Shown here one piece after another: positions 50,237-62,611 of a DNA stretch of 64,000 nt. The stretch covers positions 209,692 to 273,691 of the forward strand of contig NZ_JANCOJ010000003.1 of NCBI RefSeq assembly GCF_024295625.1, read 5' to 3'. The translations under genes were made by a program, and so were the position numbers. Below the pieces are notes generated by a model. The model was not told where the DNA came from, ran no database searches, and worked only from the letters and a program-made list of their open reading frames with translations. The DNA is from Streptococcus sp. CF8_St5-11 (GTDB taxonomy: Bacteria > Bacillota > Bacilli > Lactobacillales > Streptococcaceae). Numbering within the stretch: the first letter of the stretch is position 1; each line of letters opens with the position of its first letter.

Positions 50237-50330
50237 TGATATACTTGAAAGGTAAAAAAATACTTTGTGATGAAGGAATCTTTGCTTTGAGAAACCTTCC
50301 AGACTTCAAAGTAAAAAGAAAGGGAATGCA

Positions 50331-51101
50331 ATGTCGACATTAGAAATTAAAGACCTTCACGTTGAAATTGAAGGCAAAGAAATTTTAAAAGGTGTAAACC
50401 TGACCCTAAAAACTGGTGAGATCGCAGCCATCATGGGACCAAACGGAACAGGGAAATCTACTCTGTCAGCTGCCATTATGGGAAACCCAAATTATGAAGT
50501 AACCAAAGGGGAGATTCTGTTTGATGGTGTCAACATCTTGGAATTGGAAGTAGACGAACGTGCACGGATGGGCTTGTTCCTTGCCATGCAATACCCTTCA
50601 GAAATCCCAGGAATTACGAATGCAGAATTTTTACGTGCAGCCATGAATGCTGGTAAAGAAGAGGACGAGAAGATCTCTATTCGTGATTTCATCAAAAAAT
50701 TGGATGAAAAGATGGAACTGCTCAACATGAAAGAAGAAATGGCAGAACGCTATTTGAATGAAGGGTTCTCAGGTGGTGAGAAAAAACGCAATGAAATCCT
50801 TCAATTGTTGATGTTGGAACCAACATTTGCCCTTTTGGACGAAATTGACTCTGGTTTGGATATTGATGCTCTTAAGGTCGTATCTAAAGGGGTTAATGCA
50901 ATGCGGGGTGAAGGTTTTGGAGCTATGATCATCACCCACTACCAACGTTTGTTGAACTACATTACTCCAGATGTCGTCCATGTGATGATGGAAGGCCGTG
51001 TCGTGCTTTCAGGTGGACCAGAATTGGCTGCCCGCTTGGAACGTGAAGGCTATGCACAACTCGCAGAAGAACTCGGTTACGACTATAAAGAAGAACTATA
51101 A
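50331..51101 (+). CDS. sufC: Fe-S cluster assembly ATPase SufC
   Basis: 256 aa. Walker A GPNGTGKSTLSAAIMG (about 34-49), SufC-type signature NEGFSGGEKKRNEILQLL (about 143-160), Walker B LALLDE-like FALLDEIDSGLDIDAL, H-loop IITHYQRLL. Forms the SufBC2D scaffold complex on which iron-sulfur clusters are built; cytosolic. First gene of sufCDSUB, the only general Fe-S system in most streptococci. Confidence 0.98.
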   Translation: MSTLEIKDLHVEIEGKEILKGVNLTLKTGEIAAIMGPNGTGKSTLSAAIMGNPNYEVTKGEILFDGVNILELEVDERARMGLFLAMQYPSEIPGITNAEFLRAAMNAGKEEDEKISIRDFIKKLDEKMELLNMKEEMAERYLNEGFSGGEKKRNEILQLLMLEPTFALLDEIDSGLDIDALKVVSKGVNAMRGEGFGAMIITHYQRLLNYITPDVVHVMMEGRVVLSGGPELAARLEREGYAQLAEELGYDYKEEL

Positions 51102-51167
51102 CCTGATGACAAGTGATCTAATGTTGTCATAAAATCAAACAGATAGTATCTTTATTAGGAGAAAAAA

Positions 51168-52430
51168 ATGAGTATTGAAAATATTACCCTCTTTTCGGAA
51201 CTGCATGCTGAGCCAAGCTGGCTGCAAGATTTACGAAAAAAAGCTTTTGACAAGATCGATCAGTTGGAATTGCCAGCCATTGAACGTGTCAAATTCCACC
51301 GCTGGAATCTTGGAGATGGGACGATCACAGAAAGCGAGGCTTCTGCCAATGTTCCCGATTTTACAGTCCTCGATTCAAATTTAAAATTAGTCCAAGTTGG
51401 AACCCAAACTGTATTTGAACAGGTGCCACAAGCCTTGGCAGACCAAGGAGTTCTTTTCACAGATTTCCATTCTGCCCTAGAAGAAATTCCGCAGGTGGTA
51501 GAAGACTACTTTATGTCTTCGGTTAAATACGACGATGATAAACTAGCAGCTTACCACACGGCTTATTTTAATAGTGGGGCTGTCCTTTATATTCCAGAAA
51601 ATGTCGAAATTTCAGAACCCATCGAAGGTATTTTCTACCAGGATAGTGATAGTGATGTACCTTTTAATAAACACATTTTGATTATTGCAGGCAAAAACAG
51701 CAAGTTTAGCTATTTGGAACGCCTAGAATCAAAAGGTGAAGGCTCAGCAACAGCAACTGCGAATGTGACGGTTGAGGTGATCGCCCGCTCAGGTGCCCAA
51801 GTGAAATTTGCGGCGATTGACCGTCTGGGTGAAAATGTCACAGCCTACATCAGTCGACGTGGGAAACTAGGTCAGGATGCCAGCATTGATTGGGCTATCG
51901 GTGTTATGAACGAAGGTAACGTGGTTGCAGACTTTGACAGTGACTTGGTTGGAAACGGAAGTCATGCAGATTTGAAAGTCGTTGCTTTATCAAGCGGTCG
52001 TCAGGTTCAAGGAATTGACACCCGCGTGACCAACTTTGGTTGCAACTCGATCGGAAATATCTTGCAACACGGGGTTATTCTTGAAAAAGGAACCTTGACC
52101 TTCAATGGAATTGGTCATATTATCAAGGGGGCTAAAGGAGCAGATGCTCAGCAAGAAAGCCGTGTCTTGATGTTATCGGATCAAGCACGTTCAGATGCCA
52201 ACCCAATCCTCTTGATTGATGAAAATGACGTCACAGCAGGCCATGCTGCATCGATCGGTCAAGTGGACCCAGAAGATATGTATTACCTCATGAGTCGTGG
52301 TCTGGATCAACACACAGCGGAACGCTTAGTGGTGCGTGGTTTCTTGGGATCTGTTATTGTTGAAATCCCAGTTAAAGAAGTACGTGATGAAATGATTGCC
52401 ACCATTGAAGAAAAGTTATCTCAACGCTAA
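51168..52430 (+). CDS. sufD: Fe-S cluster assembly protein SufD
   Basis: 420 aa. Beta-helix core of the SufB/SufD family; conserved end segment with QESRVLMLSDQARSDANPILLIDENDVTAGHAASIGQVDPEDMYYLMSRG (about 325-375), typical of SufD. Partner of SufB and SufC. Ribosome site AGGAGAAAAAA. 66 nt after sufC. Confidence 0.97.
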   Translation: MSIENITLFSELHAEPSWLQDLRKKAFDKIDQLELPAIERVKFHRWNLGDGTITESEASANVPDFTVLDSNLKLVQVGTQTVFEQVPQALADQGVLFTDFHSALEEIPQVVEDYFMSSVKYDDDKLAAYHTAYFNSGAVLYIPENVEISEPIEGIFYQDSDSDVPFNKHILIIAGKNSKFSYLERLESKGEGSATATANVTVEVIARSGAQVKFAAIDRLGENVTAYISRRGKLGQDASIDWAIGVMNEGNVVADFDSDLVGNGSHADLKVVALSSGRQVQGIDTRVTNFGCNSIGNILQHGVILEKGTLTFNGIGHIIKGAKGADAQQESRVLMLSDQARSDANPILLIDENDVTAGHAASIGQVDPEDMYYLMSRGLDQHTAERLVVRGFLGSVIVEIPVKEVRDEMIATIEEKLSQR

Positions 52431-54087
<1,657 letters not shown>

Positions 54088-54119
54088 TTAAAAGAAGAAA
54101 CAGAGAAAGAAAGGAAATT

Positions 54120-55532
54120 ATGGCTGAAGAAAGAGTCGAACCGAAACCAATTGATCTCGGTGAATATAAATTTGGATTTCACGATGATGTTCAACCCATT
54201 CTCTCTACCGGGAAGGGATTGAATGAAGCGGTTATTCGTGAATTGTCTGCAGCAAAAAATGAACCCGAATGGATGCTCGAATTCCGTTTGAAATCTTTTG
54301 AAACCTTCAAAAAGATGCCCATGCAAACCTGGGGAGCCGATCTATCAGAGATTGACTTTGATGATTTGATCTATTATCAAAAACCTTCGGATAAACCTGC
54401 CCGTTCATGGGACGAAGTTCCAGAGAAAATCAAGGAAACCTTTGAGCGTATCGGGATTCCTGAAGCAGAACGTGCTTACTTAGCGGGGGCTTCTGCTCAG
54501 TATGAATCAGAAGTGGTTTACCACAATATGAAAGAAGAGTTTGAAAAGTTGGGGATTATCTTTACCGATACGGATTCTGCCCTAAAAGAATATCCAGACC
54601 TGTTCAAACAGTATTTTGCGAAGTTAGTGCCACCAACGGATAACAAATTGGCTGCCCTCAACTCAGCAGTCTGGTCTGGTGGAACCTTCATTTATGTACC
54701 AAAAGGCGTAAAAGTAGATGTCCCCCTTCAAACTTACTTCCGTATCAACAATGAAAATACAGGTCAGTTTGAGCGCACGTTGATTATCGTGGATGAGGGA
54801 GCAAGTGTTCACTATGTGGAAGGCTGTACAGCGCCGACCTACTCAAGCAATAGCCTGCATGCAGCGATTGTTGAGATCTTTGCCTTAGATGGTGCTTATA
54901 TGCGTTACACGACCATCCAAAACTGGTCGGACAATGTCTACAACTTGGTCACCAAGCGGGCCAAAGCTCAAAAAGATGCCACAGTTGAGTGGATCGACGG
55001 GAACTTAGGAGCGAAGACAACCATGAAGTACCCATCTGTTTATCTGGATGGAGAAGGAGCGCGTGGGACCATGTTGTCCATTGCCTTTGCGAATGCAGGT
55101 CAACACCAAGATACAGGCGCCAAGATGATCCACAATGCCCCTCACACTAGCTCGTCTATCGTATCCAAATCCATCGCGAAGGGTGGCGGAAAGGTAGACT
55201 ACCGTGGACAAGTGACCTTCAACAAGAACTCTAAAAAATCAGTTTCTCACATTGAGTGTGACACTATTATCATGGATGATTTATCTTCATCAGACACGAT
55301 TCCATTTAATGAAATCCACAACTCACAAGTTGCTTTGGAGCACGAAGCTAAGGTTTCAAAAATCTCAGAAGAGCAACTTTATTATTTGATGAGTCGTGGT
55401 CTGTCTGAATCAGAAGCGACAGAAATGATTGTCATGGGATTTGTAGAACCCTTTACAAAAGAACTTCCAATGGAATATGCCGTTGAGTTAAACCGACTTA
55501 TTAGCTACGAAATGGAAGGATCTGTAGGATAA
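54120..55532 (+). CDS. sufB: Fe-S cluster assembly protein SufB
   Basis: 470 aa. Typical N-terminus ([20 protein letters not shown]) and beta-helix core with [23 protein letters not shown] (Cys-containing, about 238-260) and [26 protein letters not shown] near 378-403. Central scaffold of SufBCD. Ribosome site AAAGGAAATT. Ends the operon; bidirectional terminator at 55552. Confidence 0.98.
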   Translation: MAEERVEPKPIDLGEYKFGFHDDVQPILSTGKGLNEAVIRELSAAKNEPEWMLEFRLKSFETFKKMPMQTWGADLSEIDFDDLIYYQKPSDKPARSWDEVPEKIKETFERIGIPEAERAYLAGASAQYESEVVYHNMKEEFEKLGIIFTDTDSALKEYPDLFKQYFAKLVPPTDNKLAALNSAVWSGGTFIYVPKGVKVDVPLQTYFRINNENTGQFERTLIIVDEGASVHYVEGCTAPTYSSNSLHAAIVEIFALDGAYMRYTTIQNWSDNVYNLVTKRAKAQKDATVEWIDGNLGAKTTMKYPSVYLDGEGARGTMLSIAFANAGQHQDTGAKMIHNAPHTSSSIVSKSIAKGGGKVDYRGQVTFNKNSKKSVSHIECDTIIMDDLSSSDTIPFNEIHNSQVALEHEAKVSKISEEQLYYLMSRGLSESEATEMIVMGFVEPFTKELPMEYAVELNRLISYEMEGSVG

Positions 55533-55551
55533 TTCGTTTTAATAGCAAAAT

Positions 55552-55588
55552 AAAATCACAATGGATTTGACTCCATTGTGATTTTTTT
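55552..55588 (+). terminator. Bidirectional terminator between sufB and the DacA-like gene
   Basis: AAAATCACAATGGA, loop TTTGAC, TCCATTGTGATTTT with T-runs on both strands; serves sufB (plus) and the convergent DacA-like gene (minus). Confidence 0.93.
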
Positions 55589-55590
55589 GC

Positions 55591-56832
55591 TTATAATTTT
55601 TCGTTGACATAACGGACGAATTCATTCCACCAAACCTTTAAGAAAAAGCTTTTCTCAATGGTTCTTCCTGCTACCATATCGACTGTTGGTTCTTGATCTT
55701 CTAAGTAGCCACGTCCGATTTTATCTGGATCAGTGTAGTGTAATTTTCCAAGACTTGTGCCTGATTTGACAGGTGCTCGGAATGATTCTTGGTTACTCTT
55801 GAATTGAATTTTTGGTTCCGCTTGGCTGCCTTGCTTTTCGACGATATAGAAGTCTTTTTTTGCAACAGCTAAAACAGTCTCTGACTTCCCATCCATGATA
55901 GTTGCCTTACTTTTTCCGTAGGGATCTCCTTTTTTGACGACGATGGAAGAAACAAAGGTCCGTACCACGTAGTTCATCAGAGAAGAAGTAGCCACAAAGC
56001 GTGCGTATGGATCACCGTCAACTGCCTCAACTCCTAGGACAACTGTGATCATATGGATGCCATTTTGCGTCGTTGATGCAGCAAAGGTGATGCCTCCTTT
56101 GGTAGAGTTGCTGACCCGAAGGCCGTCAACGCCTGAACGGTAATTCGGCATGCCTTCTAGCATCAGATTGGGGTTTTCAATCTGCGTGTTTGAAAAAAGA
56201 GCAGTGGGTTTTGAAGTATATTTGGTCACTTCAGGAAAATCCTGGAGTAAGTGCTTGGCAATAACAGCAATATCATAAGCACTCAATTGATTTTCGTCTC
56301 CTTTCCCGTCAGGATCTCCGCTAATGGTTTGAGTATTTAATCCGGTAGCATTAATTAAATGAGGAGATTGAATGCCCCATTCAGAAAGTTTTTGCTTCAT
56401 TTTTTCAACGAAGCTTTTTTCGGAGCCCCCCACTTTCTCAGCTAAGGCCAAGGCAGCAGTACTAGAATTTCCAACTAAAAGAGCAGTCAATAACTGTTCA
56501 ACCGTATATTGGTTCGCTTCCATAGGAAGAGTACCAGCACCTTCGATATCATTTAAAGCCAGAGCTTTCTCAGACAATTTGATAGGATCTTTTAGAGAAA
56601 GTTTTTTTTCATGAATAGCTTCGAAAATCAGATAAGTGGTCAAGAGTGTAGATAGACCCCCCACATCTCGCTTTTTCTCTGAATCCTTTTCATATAAAAT
56701 TTTACCTGTATCAGCTTCAACAGCAATAGCACTTTGAGCAGGAAGTTCTAGCTCATCTGCCAGAACGACTTGATAAGGTAAACTGCATAACAGCAGGATG
56801 AAGGTTAAAAAAGAAAGAAAGAATTTTTTCAC
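55591..56832 (-). CDS. DacA/PBP3-like D-alanyl-D-alanine carboxypeptidase homologue lacking active-site motifs
   Basis: 413 aa from a GTG start. Signal peptide (about 1-25), S11 peptidase-like domain (about 26-275), beta-sandwich domain 2, and an amphipathic C-terminal membrane anchor SFFLKVWWNEFVRYVN, as in streptococcal PBP3. The fold segments are easy to align (AIAVEADTGKILYEKD, LLTTYLIFEA, YTVEQLLTALLV, GMPNYRSGVDGL), yet SxxK is replaced by G59-L-S-T62, SxN by N122-S-S124 and KTG by R239-V-S241. It should not bind or hydrolyse in the normal way. The GTG at 56832 is preferred because the -10 box TACAAT overlaps the upstream ATG at 56871. The ORF is intact, so it looks maintained rather than decaying. 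Confidence 0.9.
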   Translation of the reverse strand: MKKFFLSFLTFILLLCSLPYQVVLADELELPAQSAIAVEADTGKILYEKDSEKKRDVGGLSTLLTTYLIFEAIHEKKLSLKDPIKLSEKALALNDIEGAGTLPMEANQYTVEQLLTALLVGNSSTAALALAEKVGGSEKSFVEKMKQKLSEWGIQSPHLINATGLNTQTISGDPDGKGDENQLSAYDIAVIAKHLLQDFPEVTKYTSKPTALFSNTQIENPNLMLEGMPNYRSGVDGLRVSNSTKGGITFAASTTQNGIHMITVVLGVEAVDGDPYARFVATSSLMNYVVRTFVSSIVVKKGDPYGKSKATIMDGKSETVLAVAKKDFYIVEKQGSQAEPKIQFKSNQESFRAPVKSGTSLGKLHYTDPDKIGRGYLEDQEPTVDMVAGRTIEKSFFLKVWWNEFVRYVNEKL

Positions 56833-56861
56833 AGTTGTTTCCTCGTTGCTTAGTCCTCTAT

Positions 56862-56867
56862 ATTGTA
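56862..56867 (-). promoter_or_regulatory. -10 box of the DacA-like gene
   Basis: TACAAT on the minus strand preceded by TGA (extended -10); transcription would start near 56855 and give a leader of about 23 nt. Confidence 0.6.
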
Positions 56868-56954
56868 TCATACAAATGATTAATGGAAAATTGTAAAATC
56901 ATCAATTAGGCTAAAAAGTCAGTCATAGCAAGGTTTTTGAATAGTGATAAAACG

Positions 56955-56969
56955 AATATTCAGAAAATT
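56955..56969 (+). promoter_or_regulatory. CodY box upstream of amiA
   Basis: AATATTCAGAAAATT differs from the consensus AATTTTCWGAAAATT at one position and ends 3 nt before the -35 box of amiA. Confidence 0.78.
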
Positions 56970-56972
56970 TAG

Positions 56973-57001
56973 TTTACTTTTTTTTCTACTTGTGATATAA
57001 T
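56973..57001 (+). promoter_or_regulatory. Promoter of the ami operon
   Basis: TTTACT (56973-56978), 17-nt spacer, TATAAT (56996-57001) preceded by TGA (extended -10). Confidence 0.78.
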
Positions 57002-57037
57002 CTTAAACAAATCTAAAAAAACTATTGGAGAATTCCT

Positions 57038-59023
57038 ATGAAAAAAGGTAAAGTATTCGCAGTTGCCGGAGTAACACTCCTTGCAGCTGGATTGTTAGCT
57101 GCATGTTCTAGTTCAAATACTAGCAAAGCAAGCTCAGGCGAAGACAAAAACTATGGTTATGTCTACACTACTGACCCAACAACTTTGGACTATACTGTGT
57201 CTTCTAAATCTGCCACTCAAGATCTCACTACAAACATCGTAGACGGTTTGATGGAAAATGACAAGTATGGAAATCTTGTGCCATCACTTGCGGAAGATTG
57301 GTCTGTTTCAAAAGACGGTTTGACTTATACCTACAAGATTCGTAAGGGTGTTAAATGGTACGATGCAGATGGTGAAGAACGCGGTGAAGTGACTGCCAAA
57401 GACTTCGTGACTGGTTTGAAACACGCTGCTGATAAAAAATCAGAAGAACTTCCACTAGTTCAAGGCTCAATCAAAGGCTTGGATGATTATGTGCAAGGAA
57501 AAACTACAGACTTCAGCCAAGTTGGTGTCAAAGCGGTTGATGATTACACACTTCAATATACATTGAACAAACCTGAAACCTTCTGGAACTCTAAAACAAC
57601 AAACGGAATCTTGTTCCCAATTAGCACAGATTTCTTGAAGAGTAAGGGAGATGATTTTGGTCAACCAAACGATGTGAAATCAGTCCTTGCAAACGGACCT
57701 TTCCTTCTTAAATCTATTACATCAAAATCATCTGTTGTATTTGAAAAGAATGACAACTACTGGGATAAGAAAAACGTTCACGTCAAGGAAGTAAAACTTA
57801 CTTATTACGATGGATCAGACCAAGATTCATTGGCACGTGGTTTCTCTGATGGAGCTTATACAGCTGCTCGTCTTTTCCCATCAAGCTCAAACTTTGCAAC
57901 AGTAGAGAAAAAATACAAGGACAATATCTATAACACACCAGCTGGTTCAGGTGTAGCAATCCTTGGTTTCAACATCGATCGTCAATCTTACAAACACACT
58001 GCAAAGAAATCAGATGCTGAAAAATCTTCTACTAAGAAAGCAATCTTGAACAAAGATTTCCGTCAAGCCATCACTTTTGCCTTGAACCGTGAAAACTACT
58101 CAGCACAAGTCAATGGTAAAGAATTTGCTAAACCAGCTATCCGTAATACATATGTTGCACCTGCATTCGTACAAGTAGACGGAAAAGACTTCGGAAATGT
58201 AGTTGCAGATAAGTTGACTACTTATGGAGACCAATGGAAGGGTATCAACCTTGAAGATGGTCAAGATGGTCTTTACAACAAAGATAAAGCGAAAGCACAA
58301 CTTGAAAAAGCCAAAGCTGAACTTCAAAAAGACGGCGTTCAATTCCCAATTCATATTGACGTTCCTGTTATTCAAAATGCAACAAGTATAGTTACACGTA
58401 TGCAATCATTGAAACAAACGGTAGAAGAAACTCTTGGTAAAGACAACGTAGTTGTTGACCTTCAAATGATGGACCAAGACGAAGTGTTGAACATCACATT
58501 GAATGTTCCATCAGCTGCAGATGCAGATTGGGATCTTCAAGGTATGGTCGGTTGGAACCCAGACTATCAAGATCCATCAACTTACCTTGATACGCTTCAA
58601 CCATCTTCTGAAGACCAAACAAAAGTTTACCTTGGTTTTGCAGGTGGTGTAGATAACCCATCAGCTAAAGCTGTAGGTTTGGATGAGTTTGCAAAACTTC
58701 TTGACGATGCAAACAACGAAACACAAGATGTTGTGAAACGTTATGAAAAATATGCAGCAGCTCAAGCTTGGTTGACAGATAGCGCAATTGTAGTACCTAC
58801 AATGTCATCATCAGGAGCAGCAACTGTTATCTCTAAAGTGGTACCATTCTCTGGTGCTTCAGCTCAAGCTGGTAACAAAGGATCAGCATACTTCAAATAT
58901 GTAGAAGTTCAAGATGAACCTGTTACTAAGAAACAATACGATGAAGCTCTTAAGAAATGGCAAAAAGAAAAAGTTGAGTCAAACAAAAAAGCTCAACAAG
59001 ATCTTGAAAAACACGTTAAATAA
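57038..59023 (+). CDS. amiA: Oligopeptide ABC transporter substrate-binding lipoprotein (AmiA-like)
   Basis: 661 aa, close to the 659 aa typical of AmiA. Lipobox LAAC (Cys at about 23), then a family 5 solute-binding protein (DPTTLDYTVSSKSATQDLTTNIVDGLMEND near residue 47). It captures oligopeptides, including signalling peptides, outside the cell. Strong expression codon pattern. A stem-loop separates it from amiC, which would let the binding protein be made in excess of the membrane parts. Under probable CodY control. Confidence 0.95.
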   Translation: MKKGKVFAVAGVTLLAAGLLAACSSSNTSKASSGEDKNYGYVYTTDPTTLDYTVSSKSATQDLTTNIVDGLMENDKYGNLVPSLAEDWSVSKDGLTYTYKIRKGVKWYDADGEERGEVTAKDFVTGLKHAADKKSEELPLVQGSIKGLDDYVQGKTTDFSQVGVKAVDDYTLQYTLNKPETFWNSKTTNGILFPISTDFLKSKGDDFGQPNDVKSVLANGPFLLKSITSKSSVVFEKNDNYWDKKNVHVKEVKLTYYDGSDQDSLARGFSDGAYTAARLFPSSSNFATVEKKYKDNIYNTPAGSGVAILGFNIDRQSYKHTAKKSDAEKSSTKKAILNKDFRQAITFALNRENYSAQVNGKEFAKPAIRNTYVAPAFVQVDGKDFGNVVADKLTTYGDQWKGINLEDGQDGLYNKDKAKAQLEKAKAELQKDGVQFPIHIDVPVIQNATSIVTRMQSLKQTVEETLGKDNVVVDLQMMDQDEVLNITLNVPSAADADWDLQGMVGWNPDYQDPSTYLDTLQPSSEDQTKVYLGFAGGVDNPSAKAVGLDEFAKLLDDANNETQDVVKRYEKYAAAQAWLTDSAIVVPTMSSSGAATVISKVVPFSGASAQAGNKGSAYFKYVEVQDEPVTKKQYDEALKKWQKEKVESNKKAQQDLEKHVK

Positions 59024-59043
59024 TTAAATTATTGCTTTTCATT

Positions 59044-59075
59044 AGAACTTTCTCTTCTAGGGGAGAAAGTTCTTT
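59044..59075 (+). terminator. Intercistronic stem-loop between amiA and amiC
   Basis: AGAACTTTCTC (59044-59054) and GAGAAAGTTCT (59063-59073), 11 bp, followed by only TTTT then GG: a partial terminator or RNA-stabilising hairpin. Confidence 0.75.
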
Positions 59076-59096
59076 TGGACATTAAAGGAATGAAAT

Positions 59097-60596
59097 ATGA
59101 AAAAATATGTTTTTATGCGTATTTTGCGTTCGTTAGTGTCGATCTTTCTCGTCACGACATTAACCTACATGATTATCTATACGCTAACACCGAGAAATCT
59201 CATCTTTAAGAATGACCCCAACTACAATAAAGTAGCAAAGACAAAAGATTCGAAGATCAACTACGAAAATACAGTCTATGATCGCATGGGTTATTTGGAA
59301 TACATGGATTCAAAGAGCTTGCAACAAAAAGCAAGTAAAGAAGATTCTTCCGTAACGGTTGATGCGACAAATGCCAATGAAAAGATCTACAAAAAATATA
59401 TTGAAAAATTAGGTCATGGTTGGCAGTTGAAACGTTTCCCAGAAAGTAAGTCTTTCTATGCGGTGCGTGAAATTCCGGTTTTTGAACGTGTTATTAGCTT
59501 CTATGCGAATTTGATTCAATTTGATCATCCAGGTTGGGTGAAAGATGCCTCGAATCCAAATCTTAAACGCTATATCCGTATTGAAAATGATCCATCTATT
59601 GGATGGTCTGTAGTGGGTTCTGGTACGAAACACAAATACCTCTTGTACTTTAATGGTCAGTTCCCATATGTACACCAAAACTTTGTGACCTTAAACCTTG
59701 GAAATTCATATCCAACTTATTCAAATACCCCTGTTCTTCAAGTTATTACCCAAGGACAAGGAACGACTAAGAAGAGTGAAGTGAACTTCCCAACAGGTAA
59801 AAAGACATCTTCCATCGATATCTACTCACGTACCTACAAATCACCAAGTAAGGCAGACTCACAAGATATCAGTCGATTTGGTAAAGGGGATGCCTATACA
59901 GCAACGTTGAGCAACTATGAGAATCCATCCATGATTGCATCTTCTTCAATCATTGGTTTGATTGGTATTGCGATTGCCTACTTGATTGCGATCCCACTAG
60001 GATCTTATATGGCTCTTTTCAAGGACTCATGGTTTGATAGCATCTCTACTGCGGCCTTGACATTTATGATGTCTCTCCCAACCATTGCCCTTGTCTATAT
60101 CGTGCGTCTAGCAGGTTCATTCTTTGGACTTCCAGACTCATTCCCAGTACTTGGAGCACAGGACTGGCGTTCATATGTATTGCCGTCTCTGATTCTTGGT
60201 TTATTGAGTGCGCCATTTATCGCCGTTTGGATTCGTCGTTATATGATCGATATTCACTCTCAGGATTTCGTCCGTTTTGCTCGTTCAAAAGGATTGTCAG
60301 AACGTGAGATCTCAAGAAAACACATCTTCAAAAATGCGATGGTTCCACTAGTTTCTGGAATTCCAGGGGCTATCATTGGAGTTATCTCAGGTGCGACGTT
60401 GACTGAAACAGTCTTCGCTTTCCCAGGTATGGGTAAAATGTTGATTGACTCTATTAAAGCATCAAACAACACCATGGTCATCGGACTTGTCTTCATCTTC
60501 ACATCACTTGGTATCTTTGCTGCCATGTTAGGTGATATCTTGATGACAGTGCTTGATCCACGGATTAAATTAACGAATACGAAAGGAGGCAAATAA
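59097..60596 (+). CDS. amiC: Oligopeptide ABC transporter permease AmiC
   Basis: 499 aa. One N-terminal membrane segment, a large extracellular domain (about 35-275) and a C-terminal binding-protein-dependent permease domain with five segments (about 280-490), including the EAA loop [29 protein letters not shown]. The long extracytoplasmic domain is typical of streptococcal AmiC. Overlaps amiD by one base. Confidence 0.95.
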   Translation: MKKYVFMRILRSLVSIFLVTTLTYMIIYTLTPRNLIFKNDPNYNKVAKTKDSKINYENTVYDRMGYLEYMDSKSLQQKASKEDSSVTVDATNANEKIYKKYIEKLGHGWQLKRFPESKSFYAVREIPVFERVISFYANLIQFDHPGWVKDASNPNLKRYIRIENDPSIGWSVVGSGTKHKYLLYFNGQFPYVHQNFVTLNLGNSYPTYSNTPVLQVITQGQGTTKKSEVNFPTGKKTSSIDIYSRTYKSPSKADSQDISRFGKGDAYTATLSNYENPSMIASSSIIGLIGIAIAYLIAIPLGSYMALFKDSWFDSISTAALTFMMSLPTIALVYIVRLAGSFFGLPDSFPVLGAQDWRSYVLPSLILGLLSAPFIAVWIRRYMIDIHSQDFVRFARSKGLSEREISRKHIFKNAMVPLVSGIPGAIIGVISGATLTETVFAFPGMGKMLIDSIKASNNTMVIGLVFIFTSLGIFAAMLGDILMTVLDPRIKLTNTKGGK

Positions 60597-61522
60597 TGGC
60601 TACAATCGATAAAAATAAATTTCAGTTTGTAAAACGTGATGACTTTGCCTCTGAAGTAATCGATGCTCCAGCGTATTCATACTGGAAATCTGTATTCAGA
60701 CAATTCTTGAAAAAAAGAACCACTATCATTATGCTTGCTATTTTGATTGGGATTCTCTTGATGAGTTTTGTCTATCCTATGTTTTCAAATTTTGATTACA
60801 ACGACGTAAGTAAGGTAAATGACTTTTCAGCACGTTTGAATCCACCAAGTGCCAAAGCTTTCTTTGGTACAGATAATAACGGTAAATCCCTCTTTGATGG
60901 AGTTTGGTTTGGTGCTCGGAATTCAATTATCATTTCCTTCATCGCCACTGTTATTAACGTGGTTGTCGGAGTTATCGTTGGTGGAATTTGGGGGATCTCA
61001 AAATCCATCGACCGTATCATGATGGAAGTTTATAACGTTATTTCAAACATTCCGTTTATGTTGATCGTTATCGTCTTGACTTACTCAATGGGATCTGGTT
61101 TCTGGAACTTGATTCTTGCCATGTCCTTAACTGGATGGATCGGAATTGCCTATACCATTCGTGTCCAAATCATGCGTTACCGTGATTTGGAGTACAACTT
61201 GGCCAGCCGAACATTAGGAACACCAACTTTGAAAATTGTTACGAAAAATATTTTGCCTCAATTGGTATCTGTTATCGTGACACAAACATCACAGTTACTT
61301 CCAAGCTTTATTTCTTACGAAGCTTTCCTTTCCTTCTTCGGACTTGGTCTTCCAATCACAGTTCCAAGTTTGGGACGGTTGATTTCTGACTATTCTCAAA
61401 ACGTAACTACAAATGCCTACCTATTCTGGATTCCGCTTACTGTTTTGATTTTAGTATCCTTGTCATTCTTTATCGTCGGACAAAACTTGGCCGATGCCAG
61501 CGACCCACGTACACATAGATAG
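60596..61522 (+). CDS. amiD: Oligopeptide ABC transporter permease AmiD
   Basis: 308 aa with six membrane segments; EAA loop in the second half ([31 protein letters not shown], about 200-230). Ribosome site AAAGGAGG. Pairs with AmiC to form the channel. Confidence 0.96.
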   Translation: MATIDKNKFQFVKRDDFASEVIDAPAYSYWKSVFRQFLKKRTTIIMLAILIGILLMSFVYPMFSNFDYNDVSKVNDFSARLNPPSAKAFFGTDNNGKSLFDGVWFGARNSIIISFIATVINVVVGVIVGGIWGISKSIDRIMMEVYNVISNIPFMLIVIVLTYSMGSGFWNLILAMSLTGWIGIAYTIRVQIMRYRDLEYNLASRTLGTPTLKIVTKNILPQLVSVIVTQTSQLLPSFISYEAFLSFFGLGLPITVPSLGRLISDYSQNVTTNAYLFWIPLTVLILVSLSFFIVGQNLADASDPRTHR

Positions 61523-61533
61523 GAGGAGTAGAT

Positions 61534-62601
61534 ATGACATCAAATAACAATATTATTTTATCTGCTCAAGATATCGTAGTGGAATTTGACGTGCGCGATC
61601 GCGTATTGACAGCTATTCGTGGCGTATCGCTTGAGCTAGAAGAAGGTGAAGTTCTTGCCTTAGTTGGTGAGTCAGGTTCAGGGAAATCAGTTTTGACAAA
61701 AACGTTCACCGGAATGTTAGAAGATAACGGCCGTATTGCCCAAGGTTCGATTAAATACCGTGGTCAAGAATTGACAGATTTGAAATCGAATAAAGATTGG
61801 GAAAATATTCGTGGATCTAAGATCGCTACAATTTTCCAAGACCCAATGACAAGTTTGGACCCAATCAACACAATTGGTTCACAAATTACAGAAGTCATTA
61901 TCAAACACCAAGGGAAAACAGCTAAAGAAGCCAAAGAAATGGCTTTGGACTATATGGAGAAAGTTGGAATTCCAGATGCGGAACGTCGTTTTGATGAGTA
62001 TCCATTCCAATATTCAGGTGGGATGCGTCAACGGATCGTTATTGCCATCGCCTTGGCCTGCCGTCCAGATATCTTAATCTGTGACGAACCAACAACAGCC
62101 CTTGACGTAACCATTCAAGCGCAAATCATTGATTTGTTGAAATCCCTTCAAAAAGAATACCAATTTACAGTTATCTTTATCACCCACGACTTAGGTGTGG
62201 TTGCAAGTATTGCAGATAAAGTAGCCGTTATGTATGCTGGAGAAATTGTTGAGTTTGGTAAAGTAGAAGAAATTTTCTACGATCCAAAACATCCATACAC
62301 ATGGAGCTTGCTTTCAAGCTTGCCTCAATTGTCAACCTCAGATGGTGATCTTTACTCTATTCCAGGAACTCCGCCTTCATTGTATGCTCCGATTAAAGGA
62401 GATGCTTTCGCACTTCGTTCAGACTATGCGATGCAGATTGATTTTGAAGAAGAGGCACCTGCTTTCAAAGTAACCGATACTCACTGGGCTAAGACATGGT
62501 TGCTCCATCCAGATGCACCGACAGTTCATAAACCAGAAGTAATCGAAAACCTTCACGAAAAGATTGGCTCAAAAATGGGCTTTACTCACATTACAGAATA
62601 G
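61534..62601 (+). CDS. amiE: Oligopeptide ABC transporter ATPase AmiE
   Basis: 355 aa. Walker [17 protein letters not shown] (about 42-57), signature [15 protein letters not shown] (about 160), Walker [17 protein letters not shown], and a C-terminal oligopeptide-ATPase domain. Works as a heterodimer with AmiF. Ribosome site AGGAGGAG. Confidence 0.97.
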   Translation: MTSNNNIILSAQDIVVEFDVRDRVLTAIRGVSLELEEGEVLALVGESGSGKSVLTKTFTGMLEDNGRIAQGSIKYRGQELTDLKSNKDWENIRGSKIATIFQDPMTSLDPINTIGSQITEVIIKHQGKTAKEAKEMALDYMEKVGIPDAERRFDEYPFQYSGGMRQRIVIAIALACRPDILICDEPTTALDVTIQAQIIDLLKSLQKEYQFTVIFITHDLGVVASIADKVAVMYAGEIVEFGKVEEIFYDPKHPYTWSLLSSLPQLSTSDGDLYSIPGTPPSLYAPIKGDAFALRSDYAMQIDFEEEAPAFKVTDTHWAKTWLLHPDAPTVHKPEVIENLHEKIGSKMGFTHITE

Positions 62602-62611
62602 GAGGAAGGAA

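Noticed and set aside
56833..56871. ATG start for the DacA-like gene at 56871 (minus strand)
   Set aside because: The ATG lies within the predicted -10 box region, so it would not be transcribed; GTG at 56832 directly precedes the signal peptide.
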